From contig NZ_CP051204.2 in NCBI RefSeq assembly GCF_012516375.2, forward strand, positions 3,658,001 to 3,722,000: a stretch of 64,000 bases of DNA, written 5' to 3'. This DNA is from Chitinophaga oryzae. Lineage in GTDB: Bacteria > Bacteroidota > Bacteroidia > Chitinophagales > Chitinophagaceae. Shown here piece by piece: positions 1 through 8,340 of the stretch. Position numbers and translations under genes: made by a program. Under the pieces are notes generated by a model that was not told the DNA's origin, made no database searches, and was given only the letters and a program-made list of their open reading frames with translations. Every line of letters starts with the position of its first letter. The stretch's first letter is position 1.

Positions 1-121
1 ATCATTCGTCTGGCCGGCATTCAACGGGGGCGCCCCGGGGGCTAAAGCCCTGTGAACCGTAGGAAGGGGATAACGCCTATGCTTATACGCGCAGGTGTTA
101 AAGTATTGCTAAAAGCGTGGA
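1..121. other. Intergenic edge with GC-rich self-complementary sequence
   Basis: This stretch lies downstream of the minus-strand flippase-like gene and runs off the window edge. It contains a GC-rich, self-complementary segment around 25-50, in which a run of C then G (CCCCGGGGGCT) is followed by TAAAGCCC, so that GGGCT can pair with AGCCC across TAA. I see no convincing coding frame here; the minus-strand frame that reaches into it is a shadow of the neighbouring gene. It could be a terminator or one copy of a dispersed GC-rich repeat. Confidence 0.35.
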
Positions 122-1144
122 TCAGGACCGGGCCGGCGCGGCGGATTGTTTTTTGTTGAGGATGGGCAGGGCCACGAGGCTGAGGAATCCCACCAGGACC
201 ACGAGCAGTGTTTGTACTACCCAGATGATCCAGCCGAAGGCGTAGCCGATCACATAGGCGATGCCATAGAGTTCGAGGGCTTTCTGTACCAGCGCCTGGT
301 AGGCGCCGATGCCGCCGGGGGTGACGATCATGCCGATGCTGCCGATCATGAGTACGGCGAGGGCGGCGCTGATGCCCAGGTGGGACGTTTCCTGCAGGCA
401 GTAGAAGCCGATGTACACCTGGGAGAGGTAGCAGCCCCATATCAGAATGCTCTGGAGGATAAACGACCATTTATTCTCCATTTTGCCGATTGATAAGATG
501 CCTTCCATTACGCCTTTGGCCAGCGCTTTGATGGTGATGGCCGCTTTGGAGCGGGCAAACCGGCGCAGGAGCCAGAGGAGGGCGAGGATGGCGGCAATCA
601 GCGCTGCCACCAGCAGCAGGAGCTGTGTGCCGTTGGCATTGGCGATTTTACGGGCGATGGGCAGGTAGATGTCATGATGGACGTAGGCGCCCAGTACATC
701 TATCTGTGTAAGGATGGTGACGGCGATGAGCAGCAGGAGGCACAGCATGTCGACGGCTCTTTCCGCGATCATGGTGCCGACGAGTTTGTCGGCCGGTATT
801 TTTTCGTATTGTGCCAGGATGCCGCAGCGGGTTACTTCTCCCAGCCGGGGAACGGCCAGGTTGGCGAGGTATCCGACCATAACGGCAAAGAAGGTGTTGA
901 GGGTGGAGGGCTGGTGCCCCAGCGGCTTCATGAGCAGCTTCCAGCGGGTGGCGCGCAGCCAGTGGCTGACGAGGCCCATGATCACGGCAGGGATGGCCAG
1001 CCAGTAGTTGGCCTTCCGCAGGGCGGCGTTGATCTGGTCCCATTGTTCCGGTGTGAGGTCTTTGGTGACCAGCCATATCAGGAGTACCCCGATGCCGAAA
1101 AAGCATATAAACTTAATGACGTTCTTAAGCGTTTTGGGCATCAT
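122..1144 (-). CDS. LPG synthase-like flippase-domain membrane protein (UPF0104)
   Basis: This 340-residue integral membrane protein has the LPG_synthase_TM (UPF0104, MprF N-terminal-like) pattern. Hydrophobic segments are visible near residues 9-27, 47-65, 85-100 and 130-150, with several more in the C-terminal half. The conserved-looking stretches SHWLRATRW and GYLANLAVPRLGEVTRC sit in the first 110 residues, and a glycine-rich GxIGMIVTPGGIGAYQ segment lies near 265-280. The family is related to the flippase half of MprF, but this protein lacks a lysyl-transferase domain, so a role in moving a lipid-linked substrate is inferred. It begins with two adjacent Met codons and either could be the start. 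It follows panD by 44 nt on the same strand, so it is probably the distal gene of a panC-panD unit. Confidence 0.85.
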   Translation of the reverse strand: MMPKTLKNVIKFICFFGIGVLLIWLVTKDLTPEQWDQINAALRKANYWLAIPAVIMGLVSHWLRATRWKLLMKPLGHQPSTLNTFFAVMVGYLANLAVPRLGEVTRCGILAQYEKIPADKLVGTMIAERAVDMLCLLLLIAVTILTQIDVLGAYVHHDIYLPIARKIANANGTQLLLLVAALIAAILALLWLLRRFARSKAAITIKALAKGVMEGILSIGKMENKWSFILQSILIWGCYLSQVYIGFYCLQETSHLGISAALAVLMIGSIGMIVTPGGIGAYQALVQKALELYGIAYVIGYAFGWIIWVVQTLLVVLVGFLSLVALPILNKKQSAAPARS

Positions 1145-1188
1145 CCAAAGTGGTTTTAGGGTGTTAGCGATATGTTAAGGCGAAGGGT

Positions 1189-1533
1189 TTACAATTTGTT
1201 CCCTTCTTTGGGGAAGATGGCAATAGGCGTATATTTCTTCGCTTCTTCAAAGTCCATGGTGGCATAGGAAATAATAATCACAACATCACCGGGAGCTACG
1301 AGACGGGCGGCGGGGCCATTCATGCAGATTACGCCGGAGCCTCTTTTGCCTTTGATCACATACGTTTCCAGTCTTTCACCGTTGTTAACGTTCAGGACCT
1401 GTACTTTTTCGTATTCGATCAGGCCGGCGGCATCCATCAGGTCTTCATCTATCGTAATACTTCCGACATACTGCAGGTTCGCTTCTGTGACTACCGCGCG
1501 GTGGATCTTACACTTTAATATTTCTATTTGCAT
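1189..1533 (-). CDS. panD: Aspartate 1-decarboxylase
   Basis: PanD makes beta-alanine from L-aspartate for pantothenate and CoA synthesis. The protein is 114 residues, a normal length. It shows the self-processing Gly24-Ser25 bond inside YVGSIT, at which the proenzyme cleaves to form the pyruvoyl cofactor. The active-site residues known from E. coli PanD occur at the same numbers: Lys9, Tyr22, Arg54, Thr57 and Tyr58. It lies on the same strand as panC upstream, separated by a 233-bp gap that contains nested inverted repeats. It is followed by the UPF0104 membrane protein. Cytoplasmic tetramer in known homologues. Confidence 0.97.
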   Translation of the reverse strand: MQIEILKCKIHRAVVTEANLQYVGSITIDEDLMDAAGLIEYEKVQVLNVNNGERLETYVIKGKRGSGVICMNGPAARLVAPGDVVIIISYATMDFEEAKKYTPIAIFPKEGNKL

Positions 1534-1603
1534 GATTATTCTGAACTATAATTGCTAAATCAGCAGTCCGCAAAGCTAGGGAAAAAAAGTATTCCGGCAA
1601 AGA

Positions 1604-1767
1604 GGTCACGCAAAGGCGCTAAGCAGCAAAGACGCTAAGAAATTAACAAGAAAACAAAGAAAGCAAAGAAGGGGGAGAGCAAATATTCCTCTCTCCCTTC
1701 TTTGCTTTCCTATTTAAAAACTTTAAAAATCTTTGCAGGCTTTGCTGCTTTGCGCCTCTGCGTGAAC
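1604..1767. repeat. Nested inverted-repeat element between panC and panD
   Basis: Two nested inverted repeats fill most of the panC-panD gap. The outer arms (1604-1631 and 1740-1767) are about 28 nt and match at roughly 24 positions; both contain the words CACGCA, GGCGC and AGCAGCAAAG. The inner arms (1659-1679 and 1689-1709) are 21 nt with one or two mismatches around a 9-nt loop and form a strong hairpin. The outer right arm touches the panC stop codon. Elements with this vocabulary (cgcaaaggcgcaaagcagcaaag) are, as far as I recall, dispersed in Bacteroidota genomes. The inner hairpin could terminate or attenuate transcription between panC and panD. Confidence 0.7.
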
Positions 1768-2630
1768 TAGATCGCGCCCTGCAGGATCATATTATCGATC
1801 AAACGGACACCGTCTATCCAGGCGGCCACAGCGGCGATTACGGTATGGTCGCCCGGTGGTTCGTCCATATGGGTAAGGTGACCGTCTTTCAGCAGCAGGA
1901 TGTCGACATATTCCGGTTCGAAGCCTTGTGTTTTCAGGTCGTCGAAGGCTTCGCGGGCAGCTTCGAGGAGGAAGAGGCCTTTGCCGAATTCGTCGCGGAG
2001 CCTGGTCAGCGCCTGGTAGATGGCAGCGGCTTTTTTGCGTGCGGCGGGGGAGAGGCGTTCATTGCGGCTGCTCATGGCGAGGCCGGAAGGTTCGCGTAAG
2101 GTAGGGCAAACTACCAATTCGACGCTGGAGTTAGTGAGCTGTAACAGTTTACGTATTATTAAACATTGTTGCAGGTCTTTTTGTCCCATAAAAAGCTTGT
2201 GAGGCTGCACAATATCCAGTAATTTGTGTACGATACGACCTACCCCCTGGAAGTGGCCGGGACGGAATTTGCCTTCGAGAATGTTTTCCAGGTCGCCGAA
2301 GTCATAGTGTTCACCACCTGCCAATCCTTCCGGGTACATTTCCTCAACAGATGGCAGAAAAAGTATATCTGTAGATGCATTATTTAACTTCTTGATATCC
2401 TCTTCGATTGTTACGGGATATTTTTCAAAATCTTTCGGATCATTGAACTGTGTCGGATTGACAAAAATGCTGCAAATGGCCACATCATTTTCTTTTTTGG
2501 CCTCCTGAATAAGTGACAGGTGTCCGTTATGGAGGGCTCCCATAGTAGGCACAAAACCAATGCTTTTGTTGCTTTTTCTTACCAGGTCCAGGTGCTTCTT
2601 CAGGTCATTGCTGCGCTTAAATAGATACAT
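1767..2630 (-). CDS. panC: Pantoate--beta-alanine ligase (pantothenate synthetase)
   Basis: PanC joins pantoate and beta-alanine with ATP to give pantothenate, using the beta-alanine made by the neighbouring panD product. The protein is 287 residues, typical for the family. The nucleotidyltransferase HIGH-type motif is HNGH at 34-37 within PTMGALHNGH. The GQKD segment lies at 149-152, and MSSRN near 186-190 corresponds to the KMSKS-like loop. It is transcribed leftward. The 110-bp region upstream is shared with the divergent GT5-like gene at 2741. Confidence 0.96.
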   Translation of the reverse strand: MYLFKRSNDLKKHLDLVRKSNKSIGFVPTMGALHNGHLSLIQEAKKENDVAICSIFVNPTQFNDPKDFEKYPVTIEEDIKKLNNASTDILFLPSVEEMYPEGLAGGEHYDFGDLENILEGKFRPGHFQGVGRIVHKLLDIVQPHKLFMGQKDLQQCLIIRKLLQLTNSSVELVVCPTLREPSGLAMSSRNERLSPAARKKAAAIYQALTRLRDEFGKGLFLLEAAREAFDDLKTQGFEPEYVDILLLKDGHLTHMDEPPGDHTVIAAVAAWIDGVRLIDNMILQGAI

Positions 2631-2665
2631 AAAACATTGCTTAAAAGGATGTTAAAACTGACAGA

Positions 2666-2699
2666 TTGGCCAATATTCCGTAAAAAATCCGTAATTTTG
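2666..2699 (+). promoter_or_regulatory. Bacteroidota-type promoter for the GT5-like gene
   Basis: TTG at 2666-2668 and TAATTTTG at 2692-2699 are separated by 23 bp. They match the Bacteroidota sigma-A pattern TTG, 17-23 bp, TAnnTTTG. The -7 element lies about 42 bp before the ATG at 2741. Transcription would run rightward, away from panC. Confidence 0.6.
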
Positions 2700-2740
2700 C
2701 AAGCCAAATTAAAAATTACTGCATTAATAATCAGCGTTAA

Positions 2741-3559
2741 ATGTCCACAAAGAAAAGAATTCTTTTTATTGCCCAAGAAATGTCGCCATACCTGGAACTG
2801 AGTGATTATGCGGCAATGGTCAATAAAATGGCAATTAAGTCCAATGAGGCTGGCCTGGAAGTGAGAGTGATCATGCCAAGATTTGGAATTATTAATGAGA
2901 GAAGACACCGCTTGCACGAGGTGGTCAGATTGTCTGGAATCAACATTGTGATAGACGGGGATGATTACCCGCTTATCATCAAGGTGGCCTCCCTGCCGAA
3001 TGCCCGTTTGCAGGTGTATTTCCTGGATAACGAGGATTATTTCAAGCGGAAAACCGTATTTGCGGACGAAAACGACGAGTTTTTCGATGACAATGCGGCC
3101 AGGTCTGTATTCTTCTGTAAAGGAGCCCTGGAAACCGTGAAGAAGTTCGGATGGCCTCCGGACATTATTCATTGCAGCGGATGGATGACTTCCCTGATCC
3201 CCATGTATCTGAAAACAGCTTACAAGAAGGAACCGGTTTTCGCCCATTCCAAAATTGTTTATTCTTTGTCCCCCAATAGCTTCAAGGAAAAGCTGGGCGC
3301 TTCCTTTATCAAGAAGGCGACGATCAGCAACCAGATCAAGGAAAAAGATCTGGAGCTCTTTAAAGAGGGCACCAACAGCGCGTTGAACAAAGGGGCCGGC
3401 AAGTATGCCGACGCGGTAATACTGGCCGGAGAGAAGGTGGAGAAAAAAGTCGTGGATGAACTGAAGGCTGAAAAAGGCAAAATCATCGTACCTTATAAAA
3501 AAGACAATGATGATCTTGCTGATTACCTGGCGCTTTACAATCAATTGCTGGGTAAATAA
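2741..3559 (+). CDS. Short glycogen/starch synthase-like protein (GT5 N-terminal half only)
   Basis: This 272-residue protein resembles the N-terminal Rossmann half of glycogen/starch synthases (GT5): it opens with KRILFIAQEMSPYLE and contains PDIIHCSGWMTSLIPMYLK near 141-158, equivalent to the substrate-side segment of GlgA. True GlgA is about 480 residues with a second domain that binds ADP-glucose, and that domain is absent. The KxGGL nucleotide-sugar motif normally found after the first strand is replaced by SPYLELSDYAAM. A glycogen synthase activity is therefore doubtful from sequence alone. It sits between divergent panC and the DUF4270 gene, a neighbourhood I recall as conserved in Bacteroidota. 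A regulatory or envelope role is possible but unproven. Confidence 0.75.
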   Translation: MSTKKRILFIAQEMSPYLELSDYAAMVNKMAIKSNEAGLEVRVIMPRFGIINERRHRLHEVVRLSGINIVIDGDDYPLIIKVASLPNARLQVYFLDNEDYFKRKTVFADENDEFFDDNAARSVFFCKGALETVKKFGWPPDIIHCSGWMTSLIPMYLKTAYKKEPVFAHSKIVYSLSPNSFKEKLGASFIKKATISNQIKEKDLELFKEGTNSALNKGAGKYADAVILAGEKVEKKVVDELKAEKGKIIVPYKKDNDDLADYLALYNQLLGK

Positions 3560-3576
3560 TCTCTTGGTAAATCATC

Positions 3577-3584
3577 TATATTTG
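3577..3584 (+). promoter_or_regulatory. Candidate -7 element upstream of the DUF4270 gene
   Basis: TATATTTG at 3577-3584 matches TAnnTTTG and lies 43 bp before the GTG start at 3627. I do not see a well-spaced -33 TTG, so only the -7 element is proposed. Confidence 0.35.
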
Positions 3585-3626
3585 GAGAATTTTCGCCAAC
3601 TTCATTTAAACTAACAATCTTAACGC

Positions 3627-4988
3627 GTGAAGATTAATTTCAGGAACCTTAGCTTTGTAGCCGCTTCTTTTGCGTTGTTGTACGGTGTTTCCGGTTGCAA
3701 CGAGTCCACTATTCTCGGAAAGGGGCTTATTCCGCCGGGCGATTTTGTGAATGGACAGGACACTACGATCAACGGCGTTATCGCCAATAACATATACAAG
3801 TACGACTCTTCTTTTATAAACGGTTACGGCCGCTATGAGAAGGCGCTTGGCTCCATTACCACCGACCCTGTTTTTGGCAAAACCCATGCTTTTGTGTTCA
3901 TGCAGGTAGGCCTCCCTACCAGCGCCTTCACCTTCGCCGGTTCCGGACAAACCCTCGATTCTGTAGTACTGTCGCTCGCTTACCTGGGCTACAAAGGAGA
4001 TTCCACCACTCCACAGACCTTCCGTGTTTACAGAATGGCGGAAACGGGATTTAAAATAGATTCCAATTACGCTTATAACAAACCGTTGCAGTACAACCCG
4101 GGCGAACTGCTGGGTACTGCGACCGTCACGCCGCGGACTGTCCGCGATTCTGTGAGCGTTTACGGCACCAAGGAAACCGCACAGCTGCGTATTAAGCTGT
4201 CCAATGCCTTCGGTAACGACCTGCTGCAACAGAAATCGGACGTCAATTTCAAGAACGACTCCACTTTCCGGGCGTACCTGAAAGGATTCGCGCTGGTACC
4301 TGATACCACCTCCGGCACCAACCGCAACATGTTGTTCTTCGACATGGACAATGCCAACACCAAGCTGACTGTTTTTTATAAGAACACTACAGACGATTCG
4401 CTCCGTGCCACCTTTGCGTTTAACAGCAGCAGCAGCGCACATGCCAACTTCCTGGCCCGTAATTACAACGGTGCGGAAGTCAGCAAATACATCAACACCG
4501 GCAACGCCAACGGGGATAGCATCCTGTTCCTGCAAAGCACACCGGGACTGTATACCAACCTGCTGATCCCCAACCTGGAGAATTTCCCCAACGCTGTGAT
4601 CAACAAAGCAGAACTGGTGATCACCCAGATCACGGTCGGTCCCGGCGATATGAACAATATCTTTACGGAACCAGCTAAACTGAGCCTCACACAGTATACC
4701 GGCGTCAACGACTCCACCAAAAACGTGATTGACTTTACCACCGGCGGTGATACCTATTTTGGCGGCACCAAACAGGTCATCACCAACTTCGGCGGCGTAC
4801 AGGTAGCGCAGTATACTTTCAACGTCGGACGATTCCTCCAGATGCTGCTTAAAAAGCAGGAAACCAATACTGGTTTCAGACTGCAGGTGGTACGCACTGG
4901 TTATCCGGATATTGACCGCCTGAAAGCCGGAGGCAGTAAATTGTCCCAGTACAACATTAAATTGCGAATCATTTATACAAAACCTTAA
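3627..4988 (+). CDS. DUF4270-type outer-surface lipoprotein
   Basis: This 453-residue protein begins with a lipoprotein signal: basic start, hydrophobic core and the lipobox GVSGC, so the mature N-terminus would be the lipidated Cys24. The rest is beta-rich with many short Ser/Thr/Asn-rich segments and no enzyme motif. It fits the Bacteroidota DUF4270 family. Function is unknown. The start is GTG at 3627, chosen because it gives an intact signal peptide. It lies between the GT5-like gene and metK on the same strand, with only 20 nt to metK. An outer-membrane location is inferred from the lipobox. Confidence 0.8.
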   Translation: MKINFRNLSFVAASFALLYGVSGCNESTILGKGLIPPGDFVNGQDTTINGVIANNIYKYDSSFINGYGRYEKALGSITTDPVFGKTHAFVFMQVGLPTSAFTFAGSGQTLDSVVLSLAYLGYKGDSTTPQTFRVYRMAETGFKIDSNYAYNKPLQYNPGELLGTATVTPRTVRDSVSVYGTKETAQLRIKLSNAFGNDLLQQKSDVNFKNDSTFRAYLKGFALVPDTTSGTNRNMLFFDMDNANTKLTVFYKNTTDDSLRATFAFNSSSSAHANFLARNYNGAEVSKYINTGNANGDSILFLQSTPGLYTNLLIPNLENFPNAVINKAELVITQITVGPGDMNNIFTEPAKLSLTQYTGVNDSTKNVIDFTTGGDTYFGGTKQVITNFGGVQVAQYTFNVGRFLQMLLKKQETNTGFRLQVVRTGYPDIDRLKAGGSKLSQYNIKLRIIYTKP

Positions 4989-5008
4989 AATCGCTAATCC
5001 ATACTTTT

Positions 5009-6265
5009 ATGCCTTATTTATTTACGTCTGAATCAGTTTCAGAAGGACATCCTGACAAAGTAGCAGATCAGATTTCTGATGCGCTGATAGATCATTTTCT
5101 GGCATATGATGCGTCTTCCAAAGTAGCTTGTGAAACATTGGTGACTACCGGGCAGGTAGTACTGGCAGGAGAGGTTAAGTCAGAAGCTTACCTGGACGTG
5201 CAGGACATTGCCCGCGAAGTAATCCGTAAAATCGGATACACCAAGAGTGAATATATGTTTGAGGCCAATTCCTGTGGCATCTTTTCGGCTATCCATGAGC
5301 AGTCTCCGGATATCAACCAGGGGGTGGACCGTTCTTCTCCGGAAGAACAGGGTGCCGGTGACCAGGGGATGATGTTTGGTTACGCTACCCGCGAAACAGA
5401 AAACTACATGCCGCTGGCACTCGACCTGGCCCATAAACTCCTGCTGGAACTGGCTGCACTGCGCCGCGAGAACAAAGACATCACTTATCTTCGTCCGGAT
5501 GCCAAATCCCAGGTAACCATCGAATACTCCGATGATAACAAACCGGTTCGCATCGATACCATTGTGATCTCTACCCAGCACGATGATTTCGCGAACGATA
5601 CCGAAATGCTGGCCAAGATCAAGGAAGACATGATCAACATCCTGATCCCCCGCGTAAAAGCTAAACTGAAACCTGAACTGCAGCAGCTGTTCGATGGTTT
5701 CGATATCCAGCACCACATCAATCCGACCGGTAAATTCGTGATCGGCGGACCGCACGGTGATACCGGTCTGACAGGCCGTAAAATCATCGTAGACACCTAC
5801 GGTGGTAAAGGTGCGCACGGCGGTGGCGCTTTCTCCGGTAAAGATCCTTCCAAAGTAGACCGTTCTGCTGCTTATGCTACCCGTCATATCGCTAAAAACC
5901 TGGTAGCTGCCGGTGTTTGCGACGAAGTGCTGGTACAGGTGTCCTACGCTATCGGCGTGGCCAAACCCTGCGGCATCTACGTAAATACCTACGGTACTTC
6001 CAAAGTGAACCTGAACGATGGCGCTATCGCGAAGAAAGTAGAAGAAATCTTCGACCTGCGTCCTTACGCCATCGAACAACGCCTGAAACTGCGTAACCCG
6101 ATCTATAGCGAAACAGCCGCTTACGGTCACATGGGCCGCGAACCGCAGGTAATCACCAAAGTGTTCAACAAAGGCAAGAAAAATGAGAAATCTGTACAGG
6201 TAGAGCTGTTCACCTGGGAGAAACTCGACTATGTAGACAAAGTAAAAGCTGCTTTCGGTCTGTAA
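5009..6265 (+). CDS. metK: S-adenosylmethionine synthase
   Basis: MetK makes S-adenosylmethionine from methionine and ATP in the cytoplasm. The protein is 418 residues, within the bacterial range. Signatures in order are [13 protein letters not shown] at the N-terminus (catalytic His14), [12 protein letters not shown] in the middle of the N-terminal third, and the glycine-rich [25 protein letters not shown] phosphate-binding loop around 268-291. The gene starts 20 nt after the DUF4270 gene and is followed by a strong terminator at 6305-6337. Confidence 0.98.
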   Translation: MPYLFTSESVSEGHPDKVADQISDALIDHFLAYDASSKVACETLVTTGQVVLAGEVKSEAYLDVQDIAREVIRKIGYTKSEYMFEANSCGIFSAIHEQSPDINQGVDRSSPEEQGAGDQGMMFGYATRETENYMPLALDLAHKLLLELAALRRENKDITYLRPDAKSQVTIEYSDDNKPVRIDTIVISTQHDDFANDTEMLAKIKEDMINILIPRVKAKLKPELQQLFDGFDIQHHINPTGKFVIGGPHGDTGLTGRKIIVDTYGGKGAHGGGAFSGKDPSKVDRSAAYATRHIAKNLVAAGVCDEVLVQVSYAIGVAKPCGIYVNTYGTSKVNLNDGAIAKKVEEIFDLRPYAIEQRLKLRNPIYSETAAYGHMGREPQVITKVFNKGKKNEKSVQVELFTWEKLDYVDKVKAAFGL

Positions 6266-6304
6266 AAAGACCGCCGGCTTTCTGCTTTCAGTATAAAATA
6301 ACGG

Positions 6305-6345
6305 GGAGGCGATTGATAAATGATATCAATCGCCTCCTGCTTTTT
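6305..6345 (+). terminator. Rho-independent terminator after metK
   Basis: A perfect 14-bp stem (6305-6318 with 6324-6337) with a 5-nt loop is followed by TGC and five T residues. It lies 40 nt after the metK stop. Confidence 0.85.
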
Positions 6346-6847
6346 AAGCCGGGGCCGACGCCGGATTGTTCGGCGCCGGGAAACACCGGGACCTGAAACT
6401 GCTGCTCTTTAAGCGGCTGTCGCCCAGGTACTACATTTGATAAACAGTTCTTTGACCGGGTGCAAAAAAAATCTTCAAAATCTTCAAAAAAAATTATATA
6501 TTTATAGTATAAATATATATAAAATACCCTAATATGGTTTGTGGGCCTGTGTTTCAGCGCAGGAAAGGATCTCGGGAAGCAGTATGTATTTTTTAGCATG
6601 CCGTTTTGCGGGTGTGTTTATCCCTGAAAAATTACCTAATCGTTCAGCCGCATATCTGCCGCAGTCCGGCAAGTGTTTTTCTATCAAAAAATTTTTGATC
6701 TTCACGGCTGAAAAATAAAAAAAATCAGGTTCCATATTGCCTGAACACAGCCACACTGGCTATCTTTCTCCATTGCATGACCATCCGTATCCGGCAAACC
6801 AACCGCGTTAGCGGGGATATTTTATACCATTATTTTTTTGAAGAACC
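6346..6847. other. Long AT-rich intergenic region before the beta-helix lipoprotein
   Basis: No convincing gene lies in this stretch. It has an AT-rich core at about 6464-6530 with repeated CTTCAAAA words, and a near-perfect palindrome at 6683-6699 (8-nt arms ATCAAAAA and TTTTTGAT around one central A). Both are plausible promoter or operator elements for the lipoprotein gene at 6848. The small minus-strand frames here have no recognisable content. Confidence 0.4.
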
Positions 6848-8269
6848 ATGAAGAAGCACCACCTTACTTCCAAACTGCTTATGTTGAAGCTTGCATTTAT
6901 TGTGATCATCTATTTCGGAAGTTGTAGCAAAACCGTTGTTACGCCGGAGAAGACCCCTGCGGAAGAAACACCGGAACAGCCAGCCAAGCCTAATCCGCCT
7001 GTAAAAGGGAAGGAATATACGCTGGTCCCGGACGCGAGCGGACGTCTCGTGATTGACGGCGCTAAAAGCCCGTATAAAGGCGGTGATGCACTGAACCTGA
7101 AAGGTCGTTTTTTATCCATCAATATCATGAACCTGAGTGGTTCTTCCGGCAACCCGATCATCATCCGTAATTTTGACGGTACCGCCGTAAAAATAGGGAA
7201 CCCCGACTGGAATGGCGGCTCCTGGGCCGAAGCACTGAGCCTGATCAACTGCCACTATCTGAAAGTAGGAAGCGAGTCTTCCCGGGCTAACTTCATCATC
7301 GATGGCTCTGTCCACCCGGCCAGAGACGCTTACTTTAACCTGGTATTGAGCAAACACACCGACAATATTGAAATCAGAAACCTGACCATCCGCAACGGCG
7401 GTACTGGTATCTGGGCCAAAACAGACCCGGTGAAAGACGATCCCTCTACTTATTATCCCAACTCCCAGATGGAGAACCTGCTGATCCATGATGTGGCTAT
7501 CAGCGGCACCAACAACGAAGCAATGTACATCGGCCATACGGCCACTTACTGGGACCTGACGGCCAACACCTCCTATTACGGCAGTTCTTCCGGCTTTAAC
7601 CCCGGCAGTCAGTACGTGCAGCCTATTAAATGGCACAATGTAAAAATCTACAACAACTCCGTACAGGATGGCGGCGCTGACGGTATTCAGACAGCGGCTA
7701 TCGACCAGCTGGAAGTATACAACAACACCGTTACCAACTGGGGGATGAAACACAACAGTTCCCACAACGGCGGCATCCTGATCGGCGGCCGTACTACCAA
7801 TACTTACGTGCATGACAACTATGTGCACGACGGCTGGGGAGAACTGCTGCAGTTCTATGGTTCCGGCGAAAACGGCTCCAAACATGTCATCAGCAATAAC
7901 CTTTTTGTGAACAACAGCCAGGGCGCCAATGACGGCATCAGTTTCAGGGGTACCGACCGTGCGCCGGTAACGATCAGTAACAATACCGTAGCCCTCACCG
8001 GCGGCGTTTCGCTGCGTATCAACGGCGAAAAAGGAATGACCGTCGCCCTGATCGTTAATGACAATGCGTTTATACAACCCCGTATGAGCGGCGGCAGCAT
8101 CACCTATAACGCTTACGTATATACGGAAAATGGCGGTGGCGCTATCGAAGGTACGGGAGACAAAGCCAATACCCGCTTCCCCACACTGGACGCGGCCAAC
8201 GTGGATATCAGCAACTACTTTGCACCGAAGGCTGGTTCTGCAATGGGTGCTACCGGTTACCGGAGATAA
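6848..8269 (+). CDS. Right-handed parallel beta-helix lipoprotein
   Basis: This 473-residue protein has a lipoprotein signal peptide ending at the lipobox FGSC (Cys26), then a proline/glutamate-rich linker to about residue 55. The body is a right-handed parallel beta-helix: repeated short strands with Asn ladders such as VKIYNNSVQDGGADGIQ, LEVYNNTVTNW and HVISNNLFVNNSQ. This fold is typical of polysaccharide lyases, pectinase-like hydrolases and surface adhesins. I cannot point to a catalytic triad, so the substrate is unknown. The same fold appears in the 37.6-kb secreted protein flanking the other end of the polysaccharide locus. It ends at a bidirectional terminator shared with the GMC oxidoreductase. 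Confidence 0.8.
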   Translation: MKKHHLTSKLLMLKLAFIVIIYFGSCSKTVVTPEKTPAEETPEQPAKPNPPVKGKEYTLVPDASGRLVIDGAKSPYKGGDALNLKGRFLSINIMNLSGSSGNPIIIRNFDGTAVKIGNPDWNGGSWAEALSLINCHYLKVGSESSRANFIIDGSVHPARDAYFNLVLSKHTDNIEIRNLTIRNGGTGIWAKTDPVKDDPSTYYPNSQMENLLIHDVAISGTNNEAMYIGHTATYWDLTANTSYYGSSSGFNPGSQYVQPIKWHNVKIYNNSVQDGGADGIQTAAIDQLEVYNNTVTNWGMKHNSSHNGGILIGGRTTNTYVHDNYVHDGWGELLQFYGSGENGSKHVISNNLFVNNSQGANDGISFRGTDRAPVTISNNTVALTGGVSLRINGEKGMTVALIVNDNAFIQPRMSGGSITYNAYVYTENGGGAIEGTGDKANTRFPTLDAANVDISNYFAPKAGSAMGATGYRR

Positions 8270-8287
8270 TCCAGTTTATAATTCATA

Positions 8288-8325
8288 AAAAAAGGCCAAA
8301 GCGGACATCCGCTTTGGCCTTTTTT
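8288..8325. terminator. Bidirectional terminator between convergent genes
   Basis: A 17-bp stem (8288-8304 with 8309-8325) with a 4-nt loop has an A-run on the left and a T-run on the right. It serves the rightward beta-helix gene and the leftward GMC oxidoreductase gene. Confidence 0.9.
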
Positions 8326-8340
8326 ATCCGGAGACGATAG

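Noticed and set aside
2600..3544. 314-codon minus-strand frame antisense to the GT5-like gene
   Set aside because: It covers the coding region of the plus-strand gene, which has clear GT5 segments; the antisense translation has no domain pattern.
5180..6130. 316-codon minus-strand frame opposite metK
   Set aside because: metK is unmistakable on the plus strand; the opposite frame is a by-product of its codon usage.
6288..6756. Minus-strand frames of 75-103 codons in the gap after metK
   Set aside because: One runs through the metK terminator, and neither shows a family motif or a sensible start context.
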